Source of the DNA: Flavobacterium psychraerolatum
Lineage (GTDB): Bacteria > Bacteroidota > Bacteroidia > Flavobacteriales > Flavobacteriaceae
Direction of reading: 5' to 3'
Assembly (NCBI RefSeq): GCF_025960985.1
Contig: NZ_JAOQMX010000022.1
Coordinates: 1-64,000, forward strand
Length of the DNA: 64,000 nt
Part shown: positions 7,831 to 16,686 of the stretch, piece after piece
Layout: every line of letters begins with the position of its first letter
How positions within the stretch are numbered: position 1 is the first letter of the stretch
Position numbers and translations under genes: made by a program
The notes under the pieces: generated by a model
Databases searched by the model: none
Told to the model about the DNA's origin: nothing
The model's input: only the letters and a program-made list of their open reading frames with translations

Positions 7831-8954
7831 CCTGCACTGAGCCAAGCCGAAGTGAAGTAGCCCATGTTTTAGAAAAACTCGGGACAAAGATTGAGAATTT
7901 AGGACTCAACAGTTGGCAATTGCGGACCTTATCGGCAGTTCGGCGGTGTCGTACGGCGGCTTTGGGCGGGCACATTGATGCTTGTGATAGTTGCGGAAAC
8001 ATCAGTATTAGTTACAATTCCTGTCGCAATCGGCATTGTCCTAAATGTCAAGGTAAAAACCGAGAAGATTGGATACAAGCACGGCAAAGTGAACTCTTGC
8101 CCGTGCCGTATTTCCATGTGGTTTTTACATTGCCCGAAGGGATTAATCCACTTGCGATAAAGGATCCAAGATTGGTGTATAATTTGTTGTTCGAATCGGC
8201 TTGGGCGACGCTAAAGACTTTTGGAGTACGAAAAGAAATCCAATCTGGCATGATTGCCGTTTTACACACTTGGGGACAGAATTTATCGCTTCATCCTCAT
8301 TTGCATTGCATTGTTCCAGGCGGTGGTGTGGACAAAGACGGCAATTGGAAAAGCATCAGAGCCGATGGAAAATATCTTTATAATGTCAAAGCTTTATCAA
8401 AGATGTATCGAGGCAAATTTTGCGATGCTTTAAAACAGCGAGATCCTGATCAGTACACCCGAGTGAAGAAGCAGCTTTGGGAAAAATCTTGGGTGGTGTT
8501 TGCCAAAAAGCCTTTTGGAAATCCCAATTCAGTGGTGGAATATCTAGGGCGTTATACCCACAAAATAGCCATTAGCAACAACCGAATAAAAAGCATTGAT
8601 GATCAAAATGTAAGTTTTCATTACAAGGACTACCGTCAGAATGGGCAACGTAAGAGCATGACTCTCACACACGAGGAATTTATCCGACGTTTTGCGATGC
8701 ATATTTTGCCTAAGGGATTTGTGAAAATAAGGCATTACGGTTTTTTGAGTAGTAATTGGAAGCGAGAGAAACTAAAGGTTTTACAAGAAAAACTAAAAGT
8801 CAAACCCCAAATAAAGGTAGCCAAAGAATCGAAAATTAGAAAGTGTCAATGCTGTAAAACAGGCAATTTGCACACTATATTGATTTTCGACCAGCGAGGT
8901 CCGCCTGATTGGTATCTTGGCGGTAGCCACAAATTAACTGCCTGTAAAAATTAG
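7815..8954 (+). CDS. IS91-family HUH transposase
   Basis: A 379-residue protein starting at GTG 7815 inside the end of the recombinase gene. An N-terminal zinc-binding domain shows CRTAALGGHIDACDSC and CRNRHCPKC (about residues 45-78). The HUH nuclease motif is HPHLH at 160-164, and the two catalytic tyrosines fit YLGRY at 243-247. This is the Y2 rolling-circle transposase layout of IS91/IS801. The C-terminus (about 330-379) has another Cys pair (CQCCKTGN). The first 17 residues include a stretch (CACTGAGCC...GAAGTG in the DNA) resembling a widespread short genomic repeat, so the ancestral start may lie near residue 16. The protein appears full length. Confidence 0.92.
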   Translation: MSQEVACTEPSRSEVAHVLEKLGTKIENLGLNSWQLRTLSAVRRCRTAALGGHIDACDSCGNISISYNSCRNRHCPKCQGKNREDWIQARQSELLPVPYFHVVFTLPEGINPLAIKDPRLVYNLLFESAWATLKTFGVRKEIQSGMIAVLHTWGQNLSLHPHLHCIVPGGGVDKDGNWKSIRADGKYLYNVKALSKMYRGKFCDALKQRDPDQYTRVKKQLWEKSWVVFAKKPFGNPNSVVEYLGRYTHKIAISNNRIKSIDDQNVSFHYKDYRQNGQRKSMTLTHEEFIRRFAMHILPKGFVKIRHYGFLSSNWKREKLKVLQEKLKVKPQIKVAKESKIRKCQCCKTGNLHTILIFDQRGPPDWYLGGSHKLTACKN

Positions 8955-9021
8955 TTTTATGGGTAGGGCAACGTATGCGATAATGTGAAGGAAAACACAA
9001 TGAAACCAGTCTATTTACGGC

Positions 9022-9051
9022 TCAAAAAAAAAGAGGACGCTTTGTCCTCTT
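9022..9051 (-). terminator. Intrinsic terminator, minus strand
   Basis: AAGAGGAC (9031-9038) and GTCCTCTT (9044-9051) form an 8-bp stem with a 5-base loop. In the minus-strand sense it is followed by a T-run (A-run at 9023-9032). It would end transcription from the minus-strand ATPase gene, or mark the end of the IS91-type element. Confidence 0.6.
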
Positions 9052-9117
9052 AAATAACCTAAACTTGTTTATCGATATCCCCATAGTGGCGGAAGTAGAG
9101 CGGTTCCGTTCAACCGC

Positions 9118-9152
9118 GGTTTCATTGTTGGCTTTTCAAGCCCAACGAAACC
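9118..9152. repeat. Hairpin downstream of the ATPase gene
   Basis: GGTTTCATTGTTGGCTT (9118-9134) pairs with AAGCCCAACGAAACC (9138-9152) with a 3-base loop and two extra bases on the left arm. A smaller hairpin CGGTT/AACCG lies at 9101-9116. Directly after it comes AGCTGTTGTAAGCA, which resembles the right-arm ends of the long hairpins at 5717 and 6793. Confidence 0.5.
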
Positions 9153-9159
9153 TTAGCTG

Positions 9160-9168
9160 TTGTAAGCA
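9160..9168. repeat. Left 9-bp inverted repeat bracketing the ATPase gene
   Basis: TTGTAAGCA here is the exact reverse complement of TGCTTACAA at 10692-10700. The two copies lie 6 and 26 bases outside the coding sequence of the ATPase gene between them. Confidence 0.45.
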
Positions 9169-9174
9169 GTATTT

Positions 9175-10665
9175 TTAATCATCGTTTTGGCCAGGTCTAC
9201 TTTCTACCAATTGTAATCTATATTTTAGAGATTGATGTGTTCTAAAAGGTTTTTCTATATTTATTTTTAAATTTGGTAAACTTGATAAATATTCCCAACG
9301 ACCTTGTTTCTTTTGGCCAATTATTGAATTGTCAAATAGGAAACTCAAATGTTTCCTTAAATCACCGTCTGTTGATTTTGGAAACTCTCCTTTGTATTTC
9401 TTTTCAAACTCTTCAAATACAAAAGTTTCCACTTGTATAGTTTGTAAAACAGAAAATAAACCCTCAATTTCAGGAAATTGATTTGACCATTCATCCATTA
9501 TTTCATTGTAAACACTTACTGAAGCTTCGACAGCTGCATCATAAAGTTCTTTTGTGGTATAGAATCCCGATTTGTTTGGTTGATGGACTTTTCGTATGTT
9601 ATTAAAATACGTAATAATATCTCTAGGTCTGAAAAAAGATCGCCTTGTAATATATTTAAATGGTGGAGTACCTTGTCTAACAAATGAAGCCTCAAATATT
9701 GACTCACATTTTTTATCTAACTGTAGTATTAAATTACTTGGCTTATATTTTTTAACTCGTTCAAAGAACATTGAGTCAAGTGAATCATTATTCCAAGAAA
9801 TAACAATAGCACTATCTTGATATAATTTATTTTTGTCGTTAAATCGTAAAGTGTCATAAATATCCGTTCTTAAAAAAGGAATTACTTTCAAGTTATTTTT
9901 GAGTGATTCATCAATTGAAATATTTCTACAAACATTTATAAGATTTATGAGAACTTTACTATACTCTTCGATTTCTCCTGACAACCAGTTTTCATCAAGT
10001 TGGTCTAACACAATTAAGAATTTGTGACTACCAACATTATTTTTAAAAATTACTTCAAAGTAATTTAATAAGCTAAAGGCATTTGAACGCAGTGTGTTCT
10101 GTAATTCTTTGTCATCAGCTACATCGTCAAAAGAAACTTCACCAACGCTAAAACTTGTCTCGTCTATGTCTAAACCTGGTCCAGCTAACTTTTTTATTCG
10201 TGCAAGTTTAGAAAATAATACTTCTAAAATCGTTGGATCTGGATTCCCAAATACTTTATCAATATATTTTTTTGCCCATTTTAAATCTTTTGATAATGGT
10301 TCGGAATTTTTCTCTTTTATTTCAATCAAACGAGAAATTAATTTAACAAAAAATAGAAATCTCCAACTTTTTTGATAGGCACTTAATTCTCCAGCAATTG
10401 ATTCTTTATATAATTTATGGGCAGGCCAAGGATAATCTTTAAAATTTAACGATACGACAATATTATTATTAACTTCGTTAGCTTCAGATTTTTCTAAATA
10501 TTTATAAATTGCAGTTTTACCAGTTCCCTTTCTTCCCAATAATAACCAATATTTACTATTGATTATTTTTTCTAACTCTGGAGTTTGCAAAAAATATTCT
10601 TGTAGCTCATTGTCTGTTTCTGCAGAAACTTCAAATTCAGGTAACCAATCTTTTATATCTATCAT
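9175..10665 (-). CDS. P-loop ATPase (KAP/STAND-like, possibly Sll1717 family)
   Basis: A 496-residue soluble protein. Walker A is GRKGTGKT at residues 44-51 and Walker B is LIVLDQLDE at 217-225. A downstream FLRTDIYDTLRF motif resembles sensor-1 regions of STAND-type ATPases, and ITRRSFFRPRDIITYFN (about 355-371) resembles the Arg-rich region of KAP-like and Sll1717-type P-loop proteins. The C-terminal 120 residues look like a helical or winged-helix module. Such proteins are common in accessory and defence-related islands, but no partner gene is adjacent. A 9-bp inverted repeat closely brackets the gene. Family placement is from motif order only; function unknown. Confidence 0.7.
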   Translation of the reverse strand: MIDIKDWLPEFEVSAETDNELQEYFLQTPELEKIINSKYWLLLGRKGTGKTAIYKYLEKSEANEVNNNIVVSLNFKDYPWPAHKLYKESIAGELSAYQKSWRFLFFVKLISRLIEIKEKNSEPLSKDLKWAKKYIDKVFGNPDPTILEVLFSKLARIKKLAGPGLDIDETSFSVGEVSFDDVADDKELQNTLRSNAFSLLNYFEVIFKNNVGSHKFLIVLDQLDENWLSGEIEEYSKVLINLINVCRNISIDESLKNNLKVIPFLRTDIYDTLRFNDKNKLYQDSAIVISWNNDSLDSMFFERVKKYKPSNLILQLDKKCESIFEASFVRQGTPPFKYITRRSFFRPRDIITYFNNIRKVHQPNKSGFYTTKELYDAAVEASVSVYNEIMDEWSNQFPEIEGLFSVLQTIQVETFVFEEFEKKYKGEFPKSTDGDLRKHLSFLFDNSIIGQKKQGRWEYLSSLPNLKINIEKPFRTHQSLKYRLQLVESRPGQNDD

Positions 10666-10691
10666 TTTATAATGTTTTATCTTTTTAATAT

Positions 10692-10700
10692 TGCTTACAA
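10692..10700. repeat. Right 9-bp inverted repeat bracketing the ATPase gene
   Basis: TGCTTACAA, the reverse complement of 9160-9168, 26 bases upstream of the ATPase start codon. Confidence 0.45.
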
Positions 10701-10712
10701 CTAGTATATATA

Positions 10713-10770
10713 CGAATCAAACCTTCGTATAGCCAACCAAATAAGGGTAGATTAGCGAAGGTTTGTTTCG
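10713..10770. repeat. Long hairpin upstream of the ATPase gene
   Basis: CGAATCAAACCTTCG (10713-10727) pairs with CGAAGGTTTGTTTCG (10756-10770) with a single mismatch around a 28-base loop. On the plus strand it is followed by a run of seven T, so it could terminate a plus-strand transcript, although no plus-strand gene is seen there. The rest of 10771-10840 is AT-rich and empty. Confidence 0.5.
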
Positions 10771-10840
10771 CTTTTTTTGTTTCAAATATATCAATTTATT
10801 TCCTACAAATCGCAAATAAAAAACCAACTCATCAAAACAT

Positions 10841-10913
10841 AGCCCTGATAGAGGCGATATCCTCGTGCAGCGGAGCGGAACGAGATAAAGCCGAAAGCAG
10901 GACAAATCATCCT
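10841..10913 (+). repeat. Variable-core palindromic repeat, type A copy 3
   Basis: The outer arms AGCCCTGATAGAGGCGATAT and AAAGCCGAAAGCAGGA match, with several changes, the arms of the copies at 20187-20258 and 28606-28676. The central hairpin here is CTCGT...ACGAG, unrelated in sequence to the centres of the other copies. It lies in the gap between clpB and the ATPase gene. Confidence 0.6.
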
Positions 10914-10939
10914 TATGAAATCCCAAACCATCTGCTCCT

Positions 10940-10975
10940 AAAAAAAAAAAACATCAATCTTGCGACTGATGTTTT
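10940..10975 (-). terminator. Intrinsic terminator of clpB
   Basis: Read on the minus strand, AAAACATCA pairs with TGATGTTTT around a 10-base loop (10948-10975) and is followed by a run of T (A-run at 10940-10951). It lies about 80 bases past the clpB stop codon. Confidence 0.75.
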
Positions 10976-11054
10976 GTAAAAAGTTCTCGATACATTTTTT
11001 GTTCCATTTCATTACACAAAAAACACTCGAACTGACGTAGAATATTTAATTACT

Positions 11055-13652
11055 CTAGTCCGTTTGATTTCTAAAGACCAATTCACCATCGAAGGCATCC
11101 AATAATATGATGCTATCGGTTGTGATTTTGCTGGCTAAGATTTCCTTGGAGAGTGTGTTGAGGACTTCTCGTTGGATGACTCTTTTGACTGGGCGGGCAC
11201 CAAATTGCGGGTCATATCCTTTTTGGGATAAATACTCGATGGCTTCTGGTGTGGCATCCATGACGATGCCTTGCAAGGCTAGCATTTTGGTTACCGATTT
11301 CAGCTGAATTTCGACAATTCGTTTGATGTTGGCCACGGTAAGCGGCGTAAACAGTACTATTTCGTCGATACGGTTGATGAATTCGGGGCGAACGGTTTGT
11401 TTTAATAATCCCAAAACATCTGCTTTGGCCAGTTCAGTGGTTTCTTCAATTGTTCCTTTTAGGTTTTCAAATCGGTCTTGAATGATTTGGCTTCCCATGT
11501 TGGAGGTCATTATGATGATGGTGTTTTTGAAATCAGCCAAACGTCCTTTGTTATCTGTTAAACGCCCTTCGTCTAATACCTGCAATAAGATGTTAAAAGT
11601 ATCTGGGTGTGCTTTCTCTATCTCATCAAGTAAAATTACCGAATAGGGGCGACGGCGTACGGCTTCGGTCAACTGACCACCCTCGTCATAACCCACGTAT
11701 CCCGGAGGTGCACCTACCAAACGGCTCACGCTGTGGCGCTCTTGGTACTCGCTCATGTCGATGCGGGTCATGGCATTTTCGTCATCAAAAAGGTACTCGG
11801 CCAAGGCTTTTGCCAACTCTGTTTTTCCGACTCCGGTGGTTCCTAAGAATAGAAAGGTTCCCACTGGTTTTTTCATGTCTTGCAAACCGGCACGAGAGCG
11901 ACGCACGGCATCACTCACGGCTTCGATGGCTTCTTCTTGTCCTACCACGCGGCGGTGCAATTCTTCCTCAAGATGCAGGAGTTTTTCACGCTCACCTTGT
12001 AGCATTTTCATAACCGGAATTCCGGTCCACTTAGCAACAACTTCGGCAATGTCTTCGCGAGTAACCTCTTCTTTGATTAACGAACTTCCGTCAGATTGGT
12101 TTTCTACCAACTCTTTGTGTAAAATATCGAGACGTTCTTGAGCTTCTTTGATTTTTCCGTAACGTATTTCAGCTACTTTTCCGTAGTCACCGTCACGTTC
12201 GGCACGTTCGGCTTCGTATTTATAATCTTCGATTTCGGTTTTAATGGCCTGAATATTATCTACAACATCTTTTTCCGATTTCCATTTGGTATAAATCTGG
12301 TTGCGCTCTTCTTTGAGGTTGGCCAGGTCAAGACCTAATATTTTAATTTTGCTTTCGTCTTTTTCGCGCTTGATAGCTTCGATTTCGATTTCGAGTTGCA
12401 TTACTTTTCGATCTAAAATATCCAATTCCTCAGGTTTGGAATTGATTTCCATTCTGATTTTGGATGCCGCCTCGTCCATTAAATCAATTGCTTTGTCTGG
12501 CAAAAATCGGTTGGTGATGTAACGTTGCGATAACTCAACAGCGGCAATAATAGCCTCATCTTTAATTTGTACTTTATGGTGTGTTTCGTATTTCTCTTTG
12601 ATTCCACGTAAAATCGAAATCGCACTTTCGGTATCGGGTTCTTCAATGATGATTTTTTGGAAACGACGTTCTAGGGCTTTGTCTTTTTCGAAATACTTTT
12701 GGTATTCGTCCAAAGTTGTTGCACCAATAGCACGGAGTTCGCCACGGGCCAAAGCGGGTTTCAAAATGTTGGCGGCATCCATCGCACCTTCGCCACCACC
12801 TGCACCTACAAGGGTGTGAATTTCGTCAATGAAAAGCACAATGTCTCCTTCGGCTGCAGTAACTTCTTTCACCACCGCTTTTAGACGCTCTTCAAATTCT
12901 CCTTTAAATTTGGCTCCAGCAATCAAAGCACCCATATCGAGAGAAAAAACGATTTTGTCTTTTAGGTTATCAGGCACATCGCCATCTACAATTCTATGTG
13001 CTAATCCTTCGGCAATTGCAGTTTTACCCACACCTGGTTCACCCACCAACATGGGGTTGTTTTTGGTTCTACGGGTAAGGATTTGCAACACACGTCGAAT
13101 TTCGTCATCACGACCAATAACGGGATCAAGTTTGCCCGATTTGGCTAATTCATTTAAGTTTTTGGCATATTTGTTAAGTGAATTATAGGTTTCTTCGGCC
13201 GATGCTGAAGTTACTCGTTCTCCTTTTCGCAATTCGTCAATAGCGGCTTTTAGACCTTTTTCGGTTACGCCTTGGTCTTTCAAGATTTGCGCTACTTTGC
13301 TTTTCGAACCAAAAATTGCCAATAGCAAATGCTCGATAGAAACGTATTCATCGTTCATTTTTTGTGCGATGGTTTCGGCTTCGTTCAACGCTTTATTCGC
13401 CTCTCTAGAAAGAACAACATCTCCTCCAGATACTTTTGGGAAACTCGCAATAGTGCTGTCTAAAATTTGTAAAAATAATGGTACATTGACATTGAGTTTC
13501 TTCAAGATGAAGGGCGCTACGTTTTCGTCCACTTCAAAAATAGCTTTAAAGAGGTGTTCGTTTTCGATTTGTTGCTGACCAGCTCGTTGCGTAAGCTGTT
13601 GCGAGAGCTGTATGGCTTCTTGCGATTTTATTGTAAATTTATTTATGTTCAT
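11055..13652 (-). CDS. clpB: ATP-dependent disaggregase ClpB
   Basis: An 865-residue Hsp100 protein of the usual length. It has the double Clp N-domain (1-145), first AAA+ module with Walker A GEPGVGKT at 204-211 and Walker [15 protein letters not shown], the long coiled-coil M domain (about 400-530, the mark of ClpB rather than ClpA/ClpC), and second AAA+ module with Walker A GTTGVGKT near 605 and [13 protein letters not shown]. ClpB works in the cytosol with DnaK to rescue aggregated proteins. It is transcribed alone, away from the divergent ytxJ-like gene, from a TAnnTTTG promoter, with a palindrome between the two that may be an operator. Confidence 0.98.
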   Translation of the reverse strand: MNINKFTIKSQEAIQLSQQLTQRAGQQQIENEHLFKAIFEVDENVAPFILKKLNVNVPLFLQILDSTIASFPKVSGGDVVLSREANKALNEAETIAQKMNDEYVSIEHLLLAIFGSKSKVAQILKDQGVTEKGLKAAIDELRKGERVTSASAEETYNSLNKYAKNLNELAKSGKLDPVIGRDDEIRRVLQILTRRTKNNPMLVGEPGVGKTAIAEGLAHRIVDGDVPDNLKDKIVFSLDMGALIAGAKFKGEFEERLKAVVKEVTAAEGDIVLFIDEIHTLVGAGGGEGAMDAANILKPALARGELRAIGATTLDEYQKYFEKDKALERRFQKIIIEEPDTESAISILRGIKEKYETHHKVQIKDEAIIAAVELSQRYITNRFLPDKAIDLMDEAASKIRMEINSKPEELDILDRKVMQLEIEIEAIKREKDESKIKILGLDLANLKEERNQIYTKWKSEKDVVDNIQAIKTEIEDYKYEAERAERDGDYGKVAEIRYGKIKEAQERLDILHKELVENQSDGSSLIKEEVTREDIAEVVAKWTGIPVMKMLQGEREKLLHLEEELHRRVVGQEEAIEAVSDAVRRSRAGLQDMKKPVGTFLFLGTTGVGKTELAKALAEYLFDDENAMTRIDMSEYQERHSVSRLVGAPPGYVGYDEGGQLTEAVRRRPYSVILLDEIEKAHPDTFNILLQVLDEGRLTDNKGRLADFKNTIIIMTSNMGSQIIQDRFENLKGTIEETTELAKADVLGLLKQTVRPEFINRIDEIVLFTPLTVANIKRIVEIQLKSVTKMLALQGIVMDATPEAIEYLSQKGYDPQFGARPVKRVIQREVLNTLSKEILASKITTDSIILLDAFDGELVFRNQTD

Positions 13653-13723
13653 TTTTATTTATGATTTGGATTAGTACTTAATTAACTAACTTTGTCATTG
13701 AAACGACAAATTGTATTCCATAA

Positions 13724-13731
13724 CAAATGTA
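13724..13731 (-). promoter_or_regulatory. Probable clpB -7 box
   Basis: The minus strand reads TACATTTG, an exact TAnnTTTG match, 72 bases upstream of the clpB ATG. A GTTT at about 19 bases upstream is a weak -33 match. Confidence 0.5.
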
Positions 13732-13750
13732 AAGACAAATTGACGGTTAT

Positions 13751-13770
13751 AAACTGATTTATATCAGTTT
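13751..13770. promoter_or_regulatory. Palindrome between clpB and ytxJ-like gene, candidate operator
   Basis: AAACTGATTTATATCAGTTT: 8-bp arms AAACTGAT and ATCAGTTT around TTAT. It overlaps the -33 region expected for clpB and sits about 35 bases before the divergent gene. A direct repeat TTGAAACGACAAA occurs at 13698-13710 and 13769-13781. A role in stress control is inferred from position only. Confidence 0.45.
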
Positions 13771-13803
13771 GAAACGACAAAAAGTCAGAAAATAAGACAA
13801 ATT

Positions 13804-14187
13804 ATGAGTTTTTTAAAAAATATTTTCGGGGGTGATGACACTCCAAAACAAGAAAATAATAAAATGAATTGGACCGCATTGACGGATATTGCCCAATTGA
13901 ACGAAATTGCGGCTAGTGAAAAACCAGTAGCCATCTTTAAACACAGTACGCGTTGCAGCATTAGCCGTATGGCATTGAAGCAATTCGAAAATGAATTTGA
14001 TTCGGAAGCAGAGGTAACTCCTTATTTCTTAGATTTATTGGAGCACCGTGATATTTCGAACGAAATCGCTGCTAAGTTTGGTGTGTTTCATCAATCACCG
14101 CAGTTGATTGTAATTAAAAACGGTAAAGCGGTTTATGATGCTTCGCACAGTGATATCGATGCTGTGGAGTTGAAAAGTAAAATCTAG
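13804..14187 (+). CDS. ytxJ: YtxJ-like bacillithiol-system monothiol protein
   Basis: A 127-residue thioredoxin-fold protein matching the YtxJ family (annotated as bacillithiol system redox-active protein). The sequence IFKHSTRCSISRMAL places a single redox cysteine at residue 51 (CSIS in place of CxxC), and HQSPQLIVIKNGKAV is the cis-Pro region. The family is proposed to be a bacilliredoxin, reducing mixed disulfides of bacillithiol, which Bacteroidota are known to make. An alternative start at the second ATG (13864, MNWTAL) would drop a 20-residue extension. Divergent from clpB, sharing a palindromic intergenic region. Confidence 0.8.
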   Translation: MSFLKNIFGGDDTPKQENNKMNWTALTDIAQLNEIAASEKPVAIFKHSTRCSISRMALKQFENEFDSEAEVTPYFLDLLEHRDISNEIAAKFGVFHQSPQLIVIKNGKAVYDASHSDIDAVELKSKI

Positions 14188-14533
14188 TTTTTGGAACATG
14201 GATGAAACGGATTCGGTGTCGCGAAGACCAAGATGAAAACGGAATTCTTTGTCTGGCTGAGCTTGTCGAAGCCTTGTTTTCAATAGAACTCGTTATTGGG
14301 ACACGGATGAAACGGATTCGCTATCGCGAAAACGCTGATGAAAACACATTTAAAATTTAGCCACGAATTACACGAATTGTCACGAATTTTCAAATGTTTA
14401 AGTAATTGCACGAATTAAGAGTGTTAATTAACTGCAGATTGAAATTAAAATTTAGACACGAATTGCACTAATTTCCACGAATTAATTTCGTGCAAATTCG
14501 TGCAATTCGTGTCTTTTTCTTTTAAAAATGTTT
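14188..14533. repeat. Intergenic repeat cluster
   Basis: Two adjacent degenerate copies of a repeat beginning GGAACATGGATGAAACGGAT (14194) and GGGACACGGATGAAACGGAT (14297), both containing GGATTCG.T.TCGCGAA, the same family found at 23213-23238 and 23931-23972. A GAGCTTGTCGAAGCC block lies between them. From 14350 to 14515 are repeated CACGAATT units, the last of which form a large palindrome (GACACGAATTGCAC...GTGCAATTCGTGTC, 14454-14514). No coding sequence. Confidence 0.65.
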
Positions 14534-15700
14534 TTAGAAATTACCTCCTGAACCGCCACCGCTAAAATCGCCTCCTCCAAACTCCATAGGGGAAGCTTCG
14601 GGTGCTACTTCTGGTTTGAGGCCAAATTGTGAGGTAAGGAGTAGAGCTTCGGTATGCATGAAGTCGCTTGTATTCATAAAACGATCAGGCTGAAAAGTAA
14701 TACCCGTTGTTTTGTCTTTTAGTTTTTTGATACTGAAATAGGCTATTGCGAAAACGAGTAGGCCTCCAATTGTTAACGCTACTGCTGATGGTAGTACATG
14801 ATAATAATTTCGAATGGTAAAAATCGTAAAACCACCAGTTGCCAATCCAATCCATAACATCGCTCGGTTTTGTTGTTTGAGAGCAGTACTAATATAAAAT
14901 AGTGGCACTAAAAATGTAAATGCATAAAAGAACCACGCCATGGTAATATCACTATTGGGTGCAATTTCGTTACCCAATAAAACAACTGATAATTCTCGAA
15001 CTACAAAATAATTACCAGAAATATAAAAAAGGACAAGGTTGAAGTATTTCAACCAAACCAATCCTTTTCGATAATAAGAAAATGGATTCTTGACAATCAC
15101 TTTTTTACAAATAAAATAGAGTGTTATTGAGTATATCATCAAAACAAAAGGTAAAATAGTTTTACCAATACTCCCTAGTTCAAACAGACCAAAAACGACA
15201 ATAGCTGTACTTGCTATAGCGAAAAATAATATCGAAATGGTTTTTAAATATCGTAAATAAGTCAAGCAAGCGGCAATTGAGGCTACAATAGCAATTAGCA
15301 ATTCATTACCATCGCTTGTCACACCCACTGCGGCTGCCAAAAGAAGTTGTCCACCTATGATAAAAGTATCGTCATAACCTTGGCCTTTGATATTTTGCTT
15401 GGCAAAGAACTCAGTTCCTGCAAAGCCAACTGCTGCGAACAAGTAAATGAATACCGTTAAATTCCTCTCAATTGTATTTAGTCCTAACAAGGATATGAAA
15501 GCACAGATTGAACCATAGGCAAATGAGCCTAGAATGCACAAAGCAATTCTGAGGAATATATTTTTTTGATGTTTGAATTCAAGTAGTTTGCTCTCTACTT
15601 CATTCCGTTGCTCCTTCGTAATAAATCCTGCATTTTCTAAGGACTTTGCTTCAGCAATCAACTTTTGATTTTCTAGAAATTGGGTTTCGTACACTATCAT
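14534..15700 (-). CDS. Multi-pass membrane protein with Gly-rich tail
   Basis: A 388-residue protein with a short cytoplasmic N-terminal region resembling the start of its neighbour (AGFITKEQRNEVES) and about ten hydrophobic segments between residues 50 and 330. It ends in GGGDFSGGGSGGNF, a Gly-rich tail of the kind also seen in TPM-domain proteins. Its start ATG overlaps the stop of the upstream gene (ATGA), so the two are translationally coupled. No catalytic or transport motif is recognised. The pair resembles the DUF2157-type membrane protein pairs of Bacteroidota; function unknown. Confidence 0.65.
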   Translation of the reverse strand: MIVYETQFLENQKLIAEAKSLENAGFITKEQRNEVESKLLEFKHQKNIFLRIALCILGSFAYGSICAFISLLGLNTIERNLTVFIYLFAAVGFAGTEFFAKQNIKGQGYDDTFIIGGQLLLAAAVGVTSDGNELLIAIVASIAACLTYLRYLKTISILFFAIASTAIVVFGLFELGSIGKTILPFVLMIYSITLYFICKKVIVKNPFSYYRKGLVWLKYFNLVLFYISGNYFVVRELSVVLLGNEIAPNSDITMAWFFYAFTFLVPLFYISTALKQQNRAMLWIGLATGGFTIFTIRNYYHVLPSAVALTIGGLLVFAIAYFSIKKLKDKTTGITFQPDRFMNTSDFMHTEALLLTSQFGLKPEVAPEASPMEFGGGDFSGGGSGGNF

Positions 15701-16686
15701 TTCTTTATTTCGGTATTAAAATTCTTAATCATTTGAACAAATAACCACAGCATTCCAATGGTGTATAGTGGACTTAGGACCAGTAAGAATTCCCAGAACT
15801 CATCTAAATCTATCTCGTCTATTATAGTAAAAAAGCAAATATTAAAGCCAACAAAGCCGTAGATAAGGGTGAATATAAAAAGTGATATAGATTTTAAAGT
15901 ATAACTTAAATGGTAAAAGTAATAGGTGACAGCTGCAAGAACAGGGACAAATAATAAATAATTTTCCTGATAGATGAGATTATTCAAGCAGGAAATTCCA
16001 ATAAGGTGCTGTGCAAAAGTGAGGTAGACAAAACTAAAGTGAGTTTTGAAATTGGCCTTTTTACAGTAAAAATTCCAAGCCAAAAGTACTGCTCCAAAAG
16101 CTAGCGCGGCAAAGCTCAATGCAGTAGTGGTATAGATTTCGTTTTGAAGTATAGATTGTGGGGTAACGGTTAAGCCAATATAGGCAGCAAGCCCCGTAAT
16201 TGATAAACTAAGAACATTTTTGTTATCGAAATAAAAGGTGGAGAATAGACCAATTACGGTCGGAATGATAGTGACCAAGCCATAATGTGTACCGAAAGCA
16301 GTGTATTGAACCTGTAAATAACCAATAAAAATGCAAGTCAGTAGATTGGCCGTAAGCACGATGTATTCCATAACCGGACTTTCAAATTCTGTCTTCGTTT
16401 TTTCAAATTTTGGTGCTTTTTTAAAGCTGAAATAATAGCAAACAAACATTAAAATTAAAACAAGTGCCAATAAAATCGAATGGCCTATGGTATCAATATT
16501 GTCATAAATCAATAAGCCAATACCCGTTGTGAACAGTGTAACTGATAAATAAAGGAATAGTTTTAATTCGGCATTTAAGGAAAAGATGTTCCGTGCGCGA
16601 TAGCTTTTAATTTCGTTGAGCTGTTCCTCGTTGATGAATCCTTGTTCAAAGAGTGAGGATGATGCTTTTTGGTCTATGTCTTGCAT
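15697..16686 (-). CDS. DUF2157-like multi-pass membrane protein
   Basis: A 329-residue protein. An N-terminal helical part (FEQGFINEEQLNEIKSYRA) resembles the cytoplasmic head of DUF2157 proteins, followed by about nine membrane segments starting at LFLYLSVTLFTTGIGLLIY. It is coupled by a 4-base overlap to the downstream membrane protein, and both heads share a phrase (GFI.E.Q.NE), suggesting they arose by duplication and may work as a complex. Function unknown. Confidence 0.65.
   Translation of the reverse strand: MQDIDQKASSSLFEQGFINEEQLNEIKSYRARNIFSLNAELKLFLYLSVTLFTTGIGLLIYDNIDTIGHSILLALVLILMFVCYYFSFKKAPKFEKTKTEFESPVMEYIVLTANLLTCIFIGYLQVQYTAFGTHYGLVTIIPTVIGLFSTFYFDNKNVLSLSITGLAAYIGLTVTPQSILQNEIYTTTALSFAALAFGAVLLAWNFYCKKANFKTHFSFVYLTFAQHLIGISCLNNLIYQENYLLFVPVLAAVTYYFYHLSYTLKSISLFIFTLIYGFVGFNICFFTIIDEIDLDEFWEFLLVLSPLYTIGMLWLFVQMIKNFNTEIKK

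Larger units (their letters stand above)
6860..9060 (+). mobile_element. IS91-type insertion element with accessory tyrosine recombinase
   Basis: Two overlapping plus-strand genes, a tyrosine recombinase and an IS91-family HUH transposase, form the usual two-gene layout of this element type in Bacteroidota. The ends are not defined: IS91 elements lack terminal inverted repeats and target duplications, and I could not fix the ori and ter ends by eye. Plausible limits are after the hairpin ending near 6793 and around the hairpin at 9031-9051. Both genes look intact apart from the start region of the recombinase. Confidence 0.75.

Noticed and set aside
10717..10926. Minus-strand frame of 69 codons
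   Set aside because: It runs through a long hairpin and the type A repeat; composition is unlike a protein.
1..11050. A complete multi-gene defence system
   Set aside because: NERD and P-loop ATPase genes are typical of defence islands, but they are isolated, with no recognisable partners, so no system can be named.
11107..13578. Several plus-strand frames of 60-134 codons opposite clpB
   Set aside because: All are antisense to a fully conserved gene and match codon-position shadows.
14350..14515. CRISPR-like array from repeated CACGAATT units
   Set aside because: Units are short, irregular, lack unique spacers of constant length, and end in a palindrome; no cas gene is nearby.
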